64,000 nucleotides of DNA, taken from positions 83,116,903 through 83,180,902 of the forward strand of contig OX235262.1 in the NCBI GenBank assembly GCA_944472135.2. The letters run 5' to 3'. Below are positions 25,145-37,849 of this stretch, piece after piece. The translations under genes and the position numbers were made by a program. Source of the DNA: Trichobilharzia regenti (lineage: Eukaryota > Platyhelminthes > Trematoda > Strigeidida > Schistosomatidae). Under the pieces are notes generated by a model. It ran no database searches, was not told the DNA's origin, and saw nothing but the letters and a program-made list of their open reading frames with translations. How positions within the stretch are numbered: position 1 is the first letter of the stretch; each line of letters begins with the position of its first letter.

Positions 25145-25530
25145 AGCATTGGTTTGTGGGGATTTGATTGATTGTTTAGAGGATTTCATCATGGGCTGAC
25201 ATCAGTTAGAAAGCCATTGGAAAACCAACATGGAGTACTGGACAGCTGTTTCACCCTAGTTTGGGAATCTTTGGCGATACGCACCCACTAGGGTTCGAAC
25301 CCAGGCTAGTTTACGACTCTTCAGAAGTACGAACCCGCATTGCGAGGTTAGAACCTAGGATCCTCCGGTTACAAGGAGAGCGAGCTCGTAGACGATTAAG
25401 CTACTGGGACCCAATCCAATGACCTATGAATTCCAACTTCTGCCAATTCATGACAAAGCGCTACCACTAACCAATGTCTTCGGCGAGTATTTGTCCTCAC
25501 ACCCGACCTGCTGCACCCTACTAGTCATGA
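25145..25530 (-). repeat. SM-alpha-like repeat with duplicated hammerhead segment
   Basis: Minus strand: leader and tRNA-like segment, then a first ribozyme-like half (GTACTT-CTGAAGA-GTC near 25316-25335, core intact), then, after a short GGGTTCGAACC-containing stretch, a second ribozyme-like segment with GAAA and CAGCTGTC (about 25238-25290). The doubled segment suggests recombination between two copies. Confidence 0.65.
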
Positions 25531-26734
25531 CGTTTTAAATTTTACTCAAAATATTGTATCTATTCTAAATAGAGGAAGAGAAAATCTTAACTTTAATGGA
25601 TGGTTCAGCGATGTAATCAGTAAATCACGCACTTAGTCTGGCTTCAATTTGCTGTCAATGTACTCTTAAACCCTGGCTAGATTACTGGCAAACAATGAGC
25701 TCGGAAAATTGACGATTGAGTATCAGATCAACAAAGCCAACATTTGAAAAAACACCATTCCTAATTAAACTTTGAATCCTAAATCCCTTTTTTCTTTCGG
25801 AAAGCAAGCAGTTGAAAGCAGCATCTTAAAAAAACAGATATGGTTTTTCGTCGTTCATTACCTATTCATCCGATTGTTCAACGTCAAGATTTTAGAGCGC
25901 CTATAAATTCAGATCTTCAGTTTATAGTTTGCACCTCTAGTACTCGGGTATCTCAAAATGATGAACCGTCTAAGGTTTCAAAAATACTTCTCTTCTGACT
26001 TACTAAGCTCCTGGATACATTTCCTAAAAATGTTTAAACTTCATCATAGCTAAGTAGAAAGTGAATATATCTTCTTCAGCTGGCTTTCGACTTCTTCCAT
26101 TAAGTCTTATGTTTTCACTGAAATAAACTTCTTTTTTAAAAACATTTTTCGTTTTATTGTAATGTTTAGTACGTAGTGGACGGTTTATTTTGACTTATCT
26201 TACTACCTCAGCAGTAACAACACAATTTTATCCTGCCTGGCAGTTATGATGACGATCTTTACAATTTCTGAACTAACCGATAGTGTTTTCAGCATTAAAG
26301 TACTTTATCATGTCTATTAAATGTTTAATGCAGATTCACTAACAATCATATAATTTATTCTGTTACCAGTGAACACTCTGCTAGGTGCTTGTTTTCAGCT
26401 ACACGATGCTGCTTCATTTCTTCAGTGAGCATCGCTAATCAAAAGAGAATTTCGCCTAGCTGTCTACCGACATCACTACGTTATATTCACCAATGTGTAT
26501 GATATGTTGTAAAGGGACAAAATTTGTCATTCATTTCACCGGGAAAATCAGTCACTCTCAACCCCATTCATAAAATAAATATAATTATTTTATTAAAAGT
26601 ACTGTTCTATAGTGTGACAGCTTCAACATCAGATACATTTCGAAGCGATCTCATTCATACAATAGACCAAATTTCAAAAGCTTCATAATGTAACTCTGTA
26701 TAGAAAAATAGAGAAATCATACTGTATTGCAATG

Positions 26735-26970
26735 TAAATCGGACCTCCTTTTCAACCGCCTAGGAACCTAGTGGACCTAGAAGAGCTTAAAGATTGTCAG
26801 ACCATAGATTTACACGCTGTGTGATCAGCCCGAAAGACTGATTCTGACAAAATTGACATCATCTAGAAGCATTTCAAAAATCACACTGAATATTTCATAG
26901 AAGAAGCACATCACGAAAAAGGATTCCAGATTGTCCGAATAGCAACGATAGATTTAGACTGGATTAGACC
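26735..26970 (+). mobile_element. Decayed Penelope-like element C-terminal fragment
   Basis: Plus-strand DNA follows the PLE at 45780-45930 block by block: 'aaccgcctaggaacctagtg', the 'gacaaaattgacatcatcta' stretch and 'gaagcatttc' repeat the order seen there, with heavy decay. Confidence 0.5.
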
Positions 26971-26994
26971 AGTACTAAAAACTTCCTGGGAACT

Positions 26995-27250
26995 AACATT
27001 GTTATTATTGATATTATGATCACTCCTTTGGGTTCAGAATGGAATAAAAGGCTTGAGTAGCACATTTCTAGTGCACCCTGATCTCTGGCGTCTTTTTCAG
27101 CCAGCCCTACGTTTGCCTACAAGCTTTCATTTCCCCCTCATAAAATCCCCTCCATGTTAGACATCCAACTTGTAGCTTATCATTTTAGTTGCACTCATAA
27201 TCCATCTTGACGAGTGGCGTCACTAAGATGTCTCCTCATTGTACGTTCAC
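26995..27250 (-). mobile_element. Decayed RTE-type 3' end
   Basis: Minus strand: the tail begins at an AATAAT-like stretch near 27000-27015, then a 'gaacccaaagg' block and remnants of the RTE C-terminus. No open frame left. Confidence 0.5.
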
Positions 27251-27399
27251 CATATAAAAGTGTTTTTAAAAAGTAGATTAACGTCAGCATTTTCTTAATA
27301 CGGAGGGGTTAGCTAACAAACATATTTGACTTCAATGTGAAAAGGAGGTGTCTATTGAACCCTAGGTATATTCAGTATTTAGTTCGAATACGCTAATGA

Positions 27400-27401
<2 letters not shown>

Positions 27402-27430
<29 letters not shown>

Positions 27431-27431
27431 T
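27402..27431. repeat. AT dinucleotide microsatellite
   Basis: About 14 uninterrupted AT units. A short CA run (about 27757-27772) follows 330 bases later. Confidence 0.95.
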
Positions 27432-27779
27432 GCTATTAACCTCTGGTGGATACACAAACTTTCGGTGAAAAGTTAGTTTATACTGATTTTCAATGAGTGA
27501 AGTGAAAGTATATGCCGATCACGTATTGATATTAACGGTTACTTGTATGCTGATGGCTTTGATATTTCACCTTTTCTGTCAAAGAAAATAAACACAACTC
27601 TACAATAATAATGTCTCTGCCTTCGGAAGTCTATTAAAAATCTCATTTATCAGTTCATTCATTAGTTTATCCTTGATTTTGTTTTTCAAGCAAAGCCACT
27701 GTTTGTTGATGAGTCGCTCTTAACTAATGTTATTAATGGAGTAATATATACTTCTGCACACACACACACACAGTGCTTT

Positions 27780-28140
27780 AGCTCGTCGTAATGTGCAACT
27801 GCAGATAGTCCATGGTACTGAATTCATATTGACCTTGCTGGTCCTATCAATGGCATGTCTTATCTAGTGGTATCAGTTGACTTTTTAAGGTGATCAGAAA
27901 GAAGACAAAGTAGTTGACAACAAAAGATACCTCCACAATTACATACTGCCTCAGAAAAAGCGCGTTACTGACCATCAGTCTTTTTAAAGTGGGAGGTATT
28001 ATGTGTAACTTAAGACTAGCTGAACAGCCCATTGGTCAGAAATTAAACTGTATAAATATTGACTGGTTAGGCGATAATCAAATAACAACCAGTCGGATTT
28101 CATTATTCTGACAGCCGTTCAGTCAGTGACCCAACATCAT
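27780..28140 (+). mobile_element. Decayed Ty3/gypsy-like integrase fragment
   Basis: Plus strand near 27805-27890 reads IHIDLAGPINGMSYLVVSVDF, matching the first catalytic-Asp region of retroviral-type integrases (H-x-D-x-AGP...Y-LVVVD). Stops follow. No LTR was recognised on either side. Confidence 0.6.
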
Positions 28141-28599
28141 AGTGATTCCTTTTGATGTGCATATAGCAACTGTATTATTCTAACCACCCCTCACTCGTTT
28201 GGAAATACACGTTTCTAATATGAATGTATCAGTCTTCTTCAAATTACTTTTTCCGTTTACAAGGAATCTGGTGGAAAATATTTTGAACGTTTGTTACTGT
28301 TAACCTTACTTCTTTGAAGATTCAGGAAATGCAACACACATTTTCTTCATAATCGGACAAACTATTTCAGGGAACAAAACTTCAATTTCATATCTATTAG
28401 CATTGAGTGTTAAAATTTGTGTCGCTACTATTTCCATATTTCCGCCAGCATAATGTATAAGTATATCCGATATCAAATCTATGCTTTTATATGATTCAGA
28501 GGAGCTTCACCAAAAGCATTCTTAAAAGACTTCAGAAGTTTATCAACACCTTCCTTCTTTCTATACCAAGAATCTATCGCTTAACAAATACTCTGAGAG

Positions 28600-28858
28600 A
28601 AATGTAGATAAATGGGATACACACTGAGGAGAACCTTAAGTGACGTTACGCGCCAGACACACCATCAAGTGGACCCCGGATGGGAAATGGGAAGTTACGC
28701 TACTGAAGCAGATGTGGTGGAGATCGTGCGAGTCAGAAATAAAAGTTCATGGGCAGCCAGCGAGGACTGCAGAGAACAGAACAAATTAATGTAATGTTAA
28801 AGTAATGTAATGTTAAAGCCCTTCGTTCCGCTTGGAACCTAAAGGGAATAATAATGAA
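28600..28858 (+). mobile_element. RTE-type retrotransposon 3' end
   Basis: Plus strand: GYTLRR..SDVTRQ near 28612-28655 corresponds to the IGHTLRKPS.DITRQ block of the RTE C-terminus. The end is 'ggaacctaaagggaataataatg'. An 11-base unit (taatgttaaag) is tandemly duplicated near 28792-28820. Confidence 0.7.
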
Positions 28859-29069
28859 TGCTAAGTAAACTTTATTCTTAACCTATCCAAACCAATGTTT
28901 CCACCAAATTTAATACAAGACGTTCCTAAGATACACTTAATCAAATCTCCACTAGGCTGCATGGAAACAGACTAGTATCGTTTTGAAGGCTTTAATACTG
29001 CACTTCCAAATAGTAGATTAGTTCGCGGGTAAATATTTTCACTTATCAAGTAATGCCTTTGTTGTAATT

Positions 29070-29325
29070 TTGATTGATTGGTTGGAGGATTTCACCATGA
29101 GCTGATATGTTATCGAGAAATATTGGAAAACCTGGGAGTACTGAACAGCTGCTCCGTCTTAACCTGGAACTCCTCAGAAGGTCATGGGTTCGAATCCCAG
29201 TGGGTGCTTACTACTGAAGAGTCCAAACTAAACTAACGAAACAGTTGTCCAATACTCTCTGGAGGTTTTCAAATGGTTCTCTAACTGATGTCATCTCACG
29301 ATGAAATCCTCCAACCAATATTTTC
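29070..29325 (+). repeat. Composite of two SM-alpha-like copies
   Basis: 29070-29165 is a minus-strand 3' half. From about 29170 a plus-strand part begins with box B gggttcgaatcccag and a ribozyme segment: CTGAAGA (29214-29220), GAAA (29238-29241) and GTC at the cleavage point (29247-29249) are all intact, but stem II (GTCC versus TAAC) no longer pairs and stem I is mismatched. Confidence 0.7.
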
Positions 29326-29329
29326 ACTT

Positions 29330-30995
29330 CGACAAGTAAAATGAAACTGTGTTCAGTTGAATGCGCGATAAAGTATGTAGCCACTTTTTATGAGAGAGTG
29401 AAATGTTTCAAGACTTGTAGTTATATCATATTAAGTTCGTTCGACGTCTAGCACCCACTCAGAATTACTTTTAAAGTTTGCATTAATTTGATAGATATAT
29501 CTTATAACCGTTAACATGAAATTTAATTGAGTCTATCTAAACTTTGGATCTGTGGAATACTGATTCAAAGCTTTGAAGGTTATTGTCGTCTAAAAAAGCT
29601 ATGGGGTGATGAGTCTAGAAACACAAACTCTAAGTAATGGTCTGTTAGTTGTTTACTAACCGTTGGATTAGATTTGTGAACCGATATCCACCTAAACCGC
29701 ATCATTTTATCACTTACTGATGAAGACGGTTCCAATCAGAAAACGTTTCATCTACTGGAACAAAATCCATACAGGAGGTTGAAAGACCTCATAGACAGTA
29801 TGTCTTCCCAATCCCATTTAAATGTAAAAGAATAAAGAAACTTTTTAATGCAAACTATATTTCCATATCAATAATACGTCAAAATAGTAAAACATTTTAT
29901 CCACAGAGCATAATAATGTTATCTGAAAAATAACAATTCCCACTGAGTAACACAAATTAAATTAATTGGTTTTCCATAATCATTCTTTTTCAGGGAAAAA
30001 AACTAATTGGTCTTTCATGAAAGAAGATAGTGGGCACCTAAGATGGGTAACATCCAACCAACTATGTGCTTGATTAACACGGAGTAAGAAAGCCAGCTGT
30101 GAGAATCTGAAAAGTAAATTAAGCAGAATATATGTTTAAAACATTTATGAACGCGTATTCGCAAGTAATGATCCGAAAGTATGAGATAGTAACGTCTAGG
30201 TAAACCACAAATGTATTGTTCAATATACATAGAAATAGCTACAATGAAATCAGCGCCTAAATGTGCTAAAAGACTTTAAATATCAACCTGATGCTTCAAT
30301 CTACCTATATATATGCTTCTGTTCAAAACTCTGTCGGATAAACAACAAAATTTCAAACAGACTGAAAGCTAATTTATGCAAATATCTCTAGTGCATTCTG
30401 TGACTTTCTTGCTTTTTGGAAAGATTACTAATTACTGTGAGATTTGAAAAGACTTTAAAAGAACTACTTAGGCTAACCTACATTCCAAACTTTCAAATTA
30501 ATTGTTAGAAAAATTTAATGCTTATTGCCTTATCAAATCATAGAAAAAACTAGATGAAATCGTATGACTGATTCACAAACTTCGCAAAAGCTGCCATAGT
30601 AGAAAATGACCTGCATTGTGTATTCACCAAATGAACAATATCATGAAAGTGACGCGTCATTTACAGGAAAATCTACGACTTATATAATGATGATAATAAC
30701 TTTATTCTAAACAGTACTTACAAATTGAACATCCTGCCGATTTGGAGCCTGTGAGGAATAATTGAGCCATAAATTTATTATTATTTTGTTGTAAAAAATC
30801 CTAATAAATATAGGATTTAGTTTAAATATGCATACTGAATTACATAAATGCATGAAACTATACGTTACTGACTGAGAGAATGACATGAACGCTTGCTAGG
30901 CCGGTCAAAGTGGTCTGAGCACCAAAAATCTATTTTACAAGTTTGTGGCCGAGTTAACCATTCGTGTACACCATTCGACTGAGCTTAGGGAGTTC
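29330..30995. other. AT-rich stretch without a gene
   Basis: No convincing coding, RNA or transposon signal. Confidence 0.35.
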
Positions 30996-31004
30996 AGACC
31001 ATTG

Positions 31005-31890
31005 TTATCATTATTATTATTGTTCCCTTGGGTTCCTAGTGGAACATACGGCTTCAACTGCACGTCTCCACTTGCTTCTGTCTTCTGCTGTACTTTTCAC
31101 CTGCATCCATCTTAGTCCATACTCTTTCAACTCCTCTTCACACGATCTCCTCTATTTCACCCTCGCACTGACGACCCACTCCCCGCTTCTCTTTCAGGTT
31201 CCACTCAAACGATGTCCTGACACGCGATGTCACTCAGCGGCCTCCTCAGCGAGTGTGAAATCCATCTCCACTTCTCCTGCATATTTGTTGGTTGGCGATT
31301 GGTTTTTGTTTTGTTTCTTCCCAGCCTTAGATTCTTGTTGGTGATTCTTTCCGGCCCGACCATCTGATCTTCAGTATAGAGCAAAGACAGTTGTTAATAA
31401 AAGTCTGCAACCTTTTGGAAATATTCTTTGTGACCCGCCCGCCCGCCAAGTTTCTGATCCATATAGAAGAACTGACTGACTTGACGCTGTTTGTATTGAA
31501 AATCCAACCAAATTTTGTTGTTGATCCTGGCTGAGTGACGAAGATTTCCAGATTGGTTTCAGGTTGATGAATGTGTGTGTTCTCGCCTGCCTTTCCGATT
31601 CTCGCTCGACTTGACATCCTCGTTCGTTCCGACTGCCTGTAGTTGAGACAATGCTCCCTAGATAAGTGAATGAATGAGGTTACCTCTTTCAAATCCCTCT
31701 CGCTGATGGTGATTGGCGCTGGATGTTGCCGCTGTTGTTGTTGTTGATTGGTTATTTTCATGACCTCCGTCTTGTCTATGTTCACTTGGAGTCCTGTCTT
31801 CGCCGGCTGCTTCTTCGACCAGTTTGTTGGTTTTCGCTTGTAAATCTTCGATTTTGTTTGGCATCAAACATAAATCATCCGCGAGAGTTC
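31005..31890 (-). mobile_element. RTE-type retrotransposon 3' portion
   Basis: Minus strand: KTNKLVEEAA, NIDKTEVMKI, then a Gln-rich stretch, the RIGKAGEN block and FNTNSVKSV. Then RLQTFINNCLCSILKIRW leads into the decayed C-terminus and the 3' end at about 31005 (AATAATAATAAT). Several frameshifts. It is very similar to bases 1-340 and is 5' truncated at about 31890. Confidence 0.8.
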
Positions 31891-31899
31891 AAACAACCA

Positions 31900-33390
31900 G
31901 CTAGCTGTGTGAAGTGTTAAGATCAAAAATCAAGTTTTTAATATGCCATTTAGTTCACAGCTTTACAAATAAATTTTCAATTTACACAGGTCGAGGTAAT
32001 TATTTTATCAGTTTACTTCAGAAACCAAAATTATTCAGTTCAGAATATGTGATCTGATTGACACTATAAATAACAATCAGGAAATCAAGCATAAATGAAG
32101 ATCACATATTGTGATCTGAATAAATTCACTAGTGAAATTACACCTAGAAATGTGCGAATTGCAAATTACGCACTTGATTTCTGTACTTCTGTGACGACAG
32201 AAGACAAGGGTCAGGCAACAGATCGTTTATCTAGGAAATCAACACATATTTATATACTTTCATGTACATTATTATAGATTATTGTAAGCAAACAAACACA
32301 GTCTTCTGATTGGTGGTTTCTCACTGAACGTTAATCTTTCATCTCTTTGTGGCCGTTAATTGAAGTTCAGATTATCTATCTGCAAATCGTATCCACCTAC
32401 GCAAAGTCTGCTGGGATTGGTTGTTGAATCAGTCTTTGTTCTTATTTTTCTCACGACCAATATTGGCTACTTAAACATTGACGTAAATTCCTGTCTACCA
32501 ATTTAGGCCAGCAGCTAGCCCTCACCACACTTCTACCGTGACTTCAGCTTGTCTCCTTATCTGGCATCCTTTTCCTTGAGTAACTGCCAACAAAAAATTG
32601 TAGGATGACAGTAAACATGCAGACATACATTTACCACTGATTATGGGGGGTTTTGTACATCGAATTCCCACGAATATTAGTCATAGATCAGTATTTCTGG
32701 GACGGAAGAAATAAAAATCAACAATGTTTTACTATTGAAAGTTAACCACGTATCCTATTTTATCAACAAGGAAGTAAAACACATAGAAAAGTCGTTTAAT
32801 GGTAAACAGTTAATGTTGGATTTTTGATCAATCCACGGTTACTTGTCCAAAACACATAAAATAAGTTATAGAATTGCTATTATGCAAACAGAAGCTTACG
32901 TCGTTCACGTCGACTTCTAGTATAGTTTTTAATTCTTTCCACTACAGCTAAAATGAATATAAAACAAAAGTTTTTTATTAATCATCGAACTAAGTTTAGT
33001 TCAAAGTTCAAAAATAGAAAAAAAACTTTCAGGAGAATACTGTGATGTTGTGTGATGTTCTTCCCTTAGAAATGGAATTTCTTGTAAGTTACATTACAAC
33101 GTATAAAAAAACCAAGTTAAACCTTATTTACATATGGTTACATGCTTCATGAGAAGAACAACTTTCTTCCTCTATGGGCCCCTGATTATGACTGAACTAG
33201 TCTGAAGTTATACATAATGGAATAATCTCCATTGGACAATTCAGAATTCTTTCAGAGGAGAATGCTGACGTCACTTTCAGCCAGTCACTTACTTCTTAAA
33301 AATTGTTCAAAGACGTTATTTTCACTTCGATTTACAGTTACTCTGTCAGATGATAATAGATATGAGGAAAAATTTTTCATCTCATCCCCA
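31900..33390. other. AT-rich stretch without a gene
   Basis: Nothing recognisable. A splice-like pair at 32896-32912 gives a 17-nt segment that breaks the length rule of the micro-exon gene. Confidence 0.35.
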
Positions 33391-33397
33391 TCCAGGC

Positions 33398-34403
33398 ATT
33401 AATGAAAACAAAACACGTAGATCAGCGAAGAGTCTTTTTTCGTTGACGAATTCATCTTCTTAGCTGTACAATCGCTAATATATATGTGTTGTTTTATATG
33501 TATGTGTACATTAAGTTTTTCAAACAAAATTACAATTGGTTAAGGTTATTTTAACTAAACAGATAAGGACTGGTAATACAAGTCAAGAAAATTAAGTGTT
33601 AATGAAAATAGGGTAGTAACAAAGGTGATCAGTTGCCACAAACAACTGTTAAAAGAAGTTATGTAATAAATGAATGGTTTGATGAGTGAGTCTTACTCAG
33701 GATGCACATAGAAACAAAGTAGATAATACGAAGTTACGTAAGAGTTCTAAATGAATACAAGAATTATCAGCAATTACAGAACAGACAAAGAAACAAAATT
33801 AAGTCATCAAAATCAAAAAGAACTCAAATCAAATAAAAAATGTTGTTACCATGACAGTAGAAGTGGTTGAGTAGTCTTCTTGTGTATGCACAGCTCCGGT
33901 TTTTCTATGCGAATGTCCAGAGCTTCAGCGATACAAAGAAGAAGAAATCACATTGCCTTTCTTAGGCTTTTATTGACTCTGTAAATTACTTTGAAGGAGG
34001 CGTTTGTTGAAATGGAATGATCAGTGTTAACCACGTGTTCAATTATCGCACTCCTAACTACACCCCTATTGCCTTTTCGCAGCTATGCTCGATAGTGTTC
34101 TTGAATCCTCTTGGACACGATGCGCGTCGAATGACCGATGTACCTGGCTCCACAGCAGCAGGTGACAACTGATCACCTTTGTTACTACCCTATTTTCATT
34201 AACACTTAATTTTCTTGACTTGTATTACCAATCTTCATCTGTTTAGTTAAAATAACCTTAACCAATTGTAATTTTGTTTGAAAAACTTAATGTACACATA
34301 CATATAAAACAACACATATATATTAGCGATTGTACAGCTAAGAAGATGAATTCGTCAACGAAAAAAGACTCTTCGCTGATCTACGTGTTTTGTTTTCATT
34401 AAT
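33398..34403 (-). mobile_element. Penelope-like element with long inverted arms (PLE copy 4)
   Basis: The arms 33398-33636 and 34165-34403 are inverted copies of each other over about 239 bp with only a few differences. Between them the minus strand encodes a PLE GIY-YIG remnant (about 34165 to 33860) containing CCGARYIGHSTRIVSKRIQE and the region after it. High arm identity suggests recent insertion or conversion. Confidence 0.82.
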
Positions 34404-34409
34404 TTTTTC

Positions 34410-35285
34410 ATCATCATCATCACAACAAATAAAACGAGATAAATAGAATTTTACACAAAACGAAGGCAGGGAACTACTTCATTTCAGATTTCAAAATCTA
34501 AATTAAACGTATTTTTCATTGCTAAATACATTTCTGTATTCTTTCGTCAAAAAACCCTCTAGAATGCATTGTTTTGTCGTCTGAGAGTGCCTTTATTGTT
34601 TCGGAGACTTCGTTCTCACATTTTCTTGTCTTTTCAGTTTACACGAAAATAAAAAGAAATGGAATAAACAAGAGAGACAAAAAATGCTCTTTTGATGTGA
34701 ACACTATTTATACCAATATATCTTTAGTAAAGAAGTCGTGCGGCTAGTGCTAATGATAAGAATTAACAGTAGTATATAGAGAGACGTTCATCGATATAAA
34801 AGCATCAAATAGCATGGAGGTACATCTGATTTTAGAAAAGGCAAAGAATACAGAGTTGTGGAGATAGATGGGTGACGTGAAAGGAACACAAAGAAACACA
34901 ACATGAAGTCAAGTAGTACCAAAACACAAAGATCTGTGCAAATGGTGCGTTGAAGATAAGGTATACATAATTTGGCTATATAGAGATACCAATCAGTGAT
35001 CTTCACAATCTCTTTGACCTGCACAATATACTGTGCGAGCCACCTACGAATTTTTGAAAATTCCAAAACCATGCCCTATTGCAAACCTTAATACTGTGCA
35101 GGTAGTTCCGTGTCCTAATATACCGTGTACCCCTTTGCATGTGTGTGTGCATATACATATAACGGAGGGAGTAATCACGCCTAGACATTTGGGATGGATG
35201 AACATTTACCCGAAAAACAAAACTGGAAAGGCGCAAGTGGTGGATTATAACGTTTTCGGCGGAAAGACATATTACTGATATGAAT
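34410..35285. other. AT-rich stretch without a gene
   Basis: No supported feature; short open frames overlap on both strands near 35000-35270 without any family resemblance. Confidence 0.3.
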
Positions 35286-35289
35286 CACA

Positions 35290-35605
35290 AATTCGTGACC
35301 GGTGGGGTACAACAGGTCAGATCAGAGGAAAACCACTTGCCGATGACACTGGCTAGCGGTCACGCCACATCGTGAATTGGTGGAAGTTTGAATTCATGGG
35401 TTGGCCATTAGATCGGTTTACCATTGGCTTAATGGTTTATGTTACTGGAAGGTCATGGATTCAAACCACAGTGGGTGCATACATTTGAAGAACCTTAAAC
35501 CAGGGCGAGACAGCTATTCAGTATTCCCAGATTTTCCAATGGTTTTCTAACCGATGTCAGCTCATGATGAAATCCTGTAACTTGTCAAATCCCTGCAAAC
35601 CAGCA
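35290..35605 (+). repeat. SM-alpha-like tRNA/hammerhead repeat, decayed
   Basis: Leader (gtgaccggtggggtac), tRNA-like segment with box A-like 'tggcttaatggtttatg' and box B-like 'ggattcaaacc', mutated ribozyme segment (35487-35530: TTGAAGA, GAGA) and the 3' part ending 'gatgaaatcctgtaact'. Confidence 0.65.
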
Positions 35606-36082
35606 CTTCAAAATCATAAGAATTATGTGAAAATAGTCTTCAAGATCATTTTCAAAATCATAGTTGAGCAGATATTAAAATATCCCGCGGTAATAAGCAA
35701 TAGCAAAACTAAGTTCCCCCTTGTGTGTCCAAAAGCAGTCAACTGTCACACTTAACCTACCTTGTTCATCCCTATCTGATTACATTACCAACAGCAGTGT
35801 CAATTATTCTCCCCCTTACCTCCCAGTCTCCTATTCTGTTTCTTTTGTTTGACTTTTCAGTTATCACTTTGCTAAATAAAATAAACTTATGAGTAGATGT
35901 GTGATGCAGTTGTCCGAAATCCATTGTCCAAACCTATCACACTTTTCAGGAAAACCCTATTTCCTCAAAACTCGCTCATATCGACAGAAATTTCACGAAT
36001 AAATCAGTAGAATTATTCTTGTCTAATTACTAATGTAAAACTGAGCAGTACTTCGATGTTTGTATAACACCCGTTTATCCAA

Positions 36083-36845
36083 ATACTTTATTATTATTAT
36101 TGTTCCTTTGGGTTTCAAGTGGAACATAGGGCATCAAAAACAAATCTTTACTTTATTCTATTTTCTACTGTCGTCTTTAGGTGGGCCTACAATGGCCCAT
36201 AATCTCTGAAATCCTCTATGCCTTTCTCTGACCAACTCCAAACTTGTCTTTTTCTTCACACCCACTCCACTCAAGTGTTGACCTGATGCACAATTTCATT
36301 CGAGGGTCTCCTTGGCGCGTGCCTAATTCATCTCTATTTTCCCCCACGTATTCGTTGAGTGATCACCTCTTGGTTGATTTGTGGCGAGAGCTTCCTGTCC
36401 CAAAATTCTTTCTGGCTAGTCAGTCATTTGATCTTCAGTATGAAGCCAGAGAAGAGGGGAGTTGTTGATAAAAGTCTACAATAGACTGTTGGAAATCCTT
36501 TTTTGACACTCAAAGTTTTAACCACCATAGTAGAACTGACTGACTTCGCTGAAATTTGTGTTGAAAATCAGAATCTTGTTCTTTATGCTGGGGCGGAGTG
36601 CTGAAGATTTGCAAACTAATTTCAGAACATTGAAGGAGTATCTTGCCTTTCCGATTTCGGCCAGTTTCGACATCTACATCCGTTCCTCCTGTGTTTGAAA
36701 CAATGCTTCCCAGATAAGTAGAGGAAGTAACCTCTTTGAAGTTTTTCCTGATGACAGAGATTAATGCTGGTTGTTGGTTACCTTCATCACCTGAGTGTTC
36801 TGTATGTTCCTCTGGAAGCAGCGAAGACAGAACTCCAATAAATTC
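36083..36845 (-). mobile_element. RTE-type retrotransposon 3' portion
   Basis: Minus strand: VTSSTYLGSIVSNTGGTDVDVE (about 36735-36670) is the RTE thumb-region block; frames then break toward the 3' end at about 36083 (AATAATAATAA tail). 5' truncated near 36845. It sits in the intron downstream of the exon at 37151. Confidence 0.75.
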
Positions 36846-37150
36846 AATTATTTGAACCAAGTGGTATAAGAACACTGATACTGGTCAGTTAAATACATGT
36901 TATGTGTTTTTATATTCAAAATCATGATCATGTAGGGGATATCAGGTAAGTCAGTTGTTAAGATCTGAGTGTTATACGTCAACAAACAAAATCCTTATGA
37001 ACTTCTGCATTGTACTGAAGACTTCTCAACTGGTGAAATCGCATGTAAATCAGTTCAGTTAATTACATAGTACTAAATAATACAAAAACCTGCTTCTTAT
37101 CATTTTCATTAACCAAATAACATCATTTGTTTTTATAAAGCAGGACTCAC

Positions 37151-37177
37151 CTCTAGTCCTTTGGAATCTTTTATGGG
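37151..37177 (-). CDS. Micro-exon, 27 nt, basic (HKRFQRTR)
   Basis: Acceptor cgttttatcttgcag and donor gtgagtcctgc. Phase 1 reads HKRFQRTR. It lies 172 bases downstream of the 42-nt exon; the acidic-then-basic order repeats at 7631/6110. Confidence 0.78.
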
Positions 37178-37349
37178 CTGCAAGATAAAACGAATAGTAA
37201 AATTAGGCGCTTAAGCTAATCTAAATAGAAGGATATTTTAAATCAGAAATTCCTCAGACACATGTTTATAAATCTATATATACACAAACGTACATGTATA
37301 CTTTAGTGTACAGTTTATGAGCACGATATACGACAGATTGAAAGCTCAC

Positions 37350-37391
37350 CTCTCTTGGTCTCGTGATCATCCTTCTCATCTAATTCAGCGG
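37350..37391 (-). CDS. Micro-exon, 42 nt, acidic segment ending in K-R
   Basis: A run of nine T before acag forms a strong acceptor; the donor is gtgagctttc. Only phase 1 is open (AELDEKDDHETKR). Same length, same acidic character and same terminal Lys-Arg as the exon at 7631. Like that exon, it is followed by a 27-nt exon. Confidence 0.83.
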
Positions 37392-37849
37392 CTGTAAAAA
37401 AAAAGCATATTTATTTACTACATTGTGAATATTTGTACATTTATTTTTTTGATTAAATCAACTCTCTACACCCACTTTATACACTACAACATTTGAGGAA
37501 TCTCTCACAAATGAATAATCCGTAAAGAAATAAACTATACGAGATTCACAGGGAATTAGTCGACTTTATCCCTAGCATCCTGAAGCCACAAACATAAGAG
37601 TTTGATGGTTATTATTATTTAAAAACCGTACATTTTTCACCAGGTACATTTCAGAATTGTTTAATAGTGTGGTCATAAAATAAAAGAATAATGTTTCACA
37701 AATGTGTTAGACCCGATTACTTTGAATATAATCAATCTAGGCGAAATGATCCTTGGTAAGTATACCTAACTAGGAATTATGTTCTTGCAGCTGTTTACCT
37801 TGATAAACAGCAAATGCTTCTAATTGCATTGTATGACTTGGAGCATCCA

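Noticed and set aside
30964..31344. 126-codon plus-strand open frame
   Set aside because: It is antisense to the RTE-type element encoded on the minus strand.
35003..35278. Overlapping open frames on both strands
   Set aside because: No motif, no splice context, no family resemblance.
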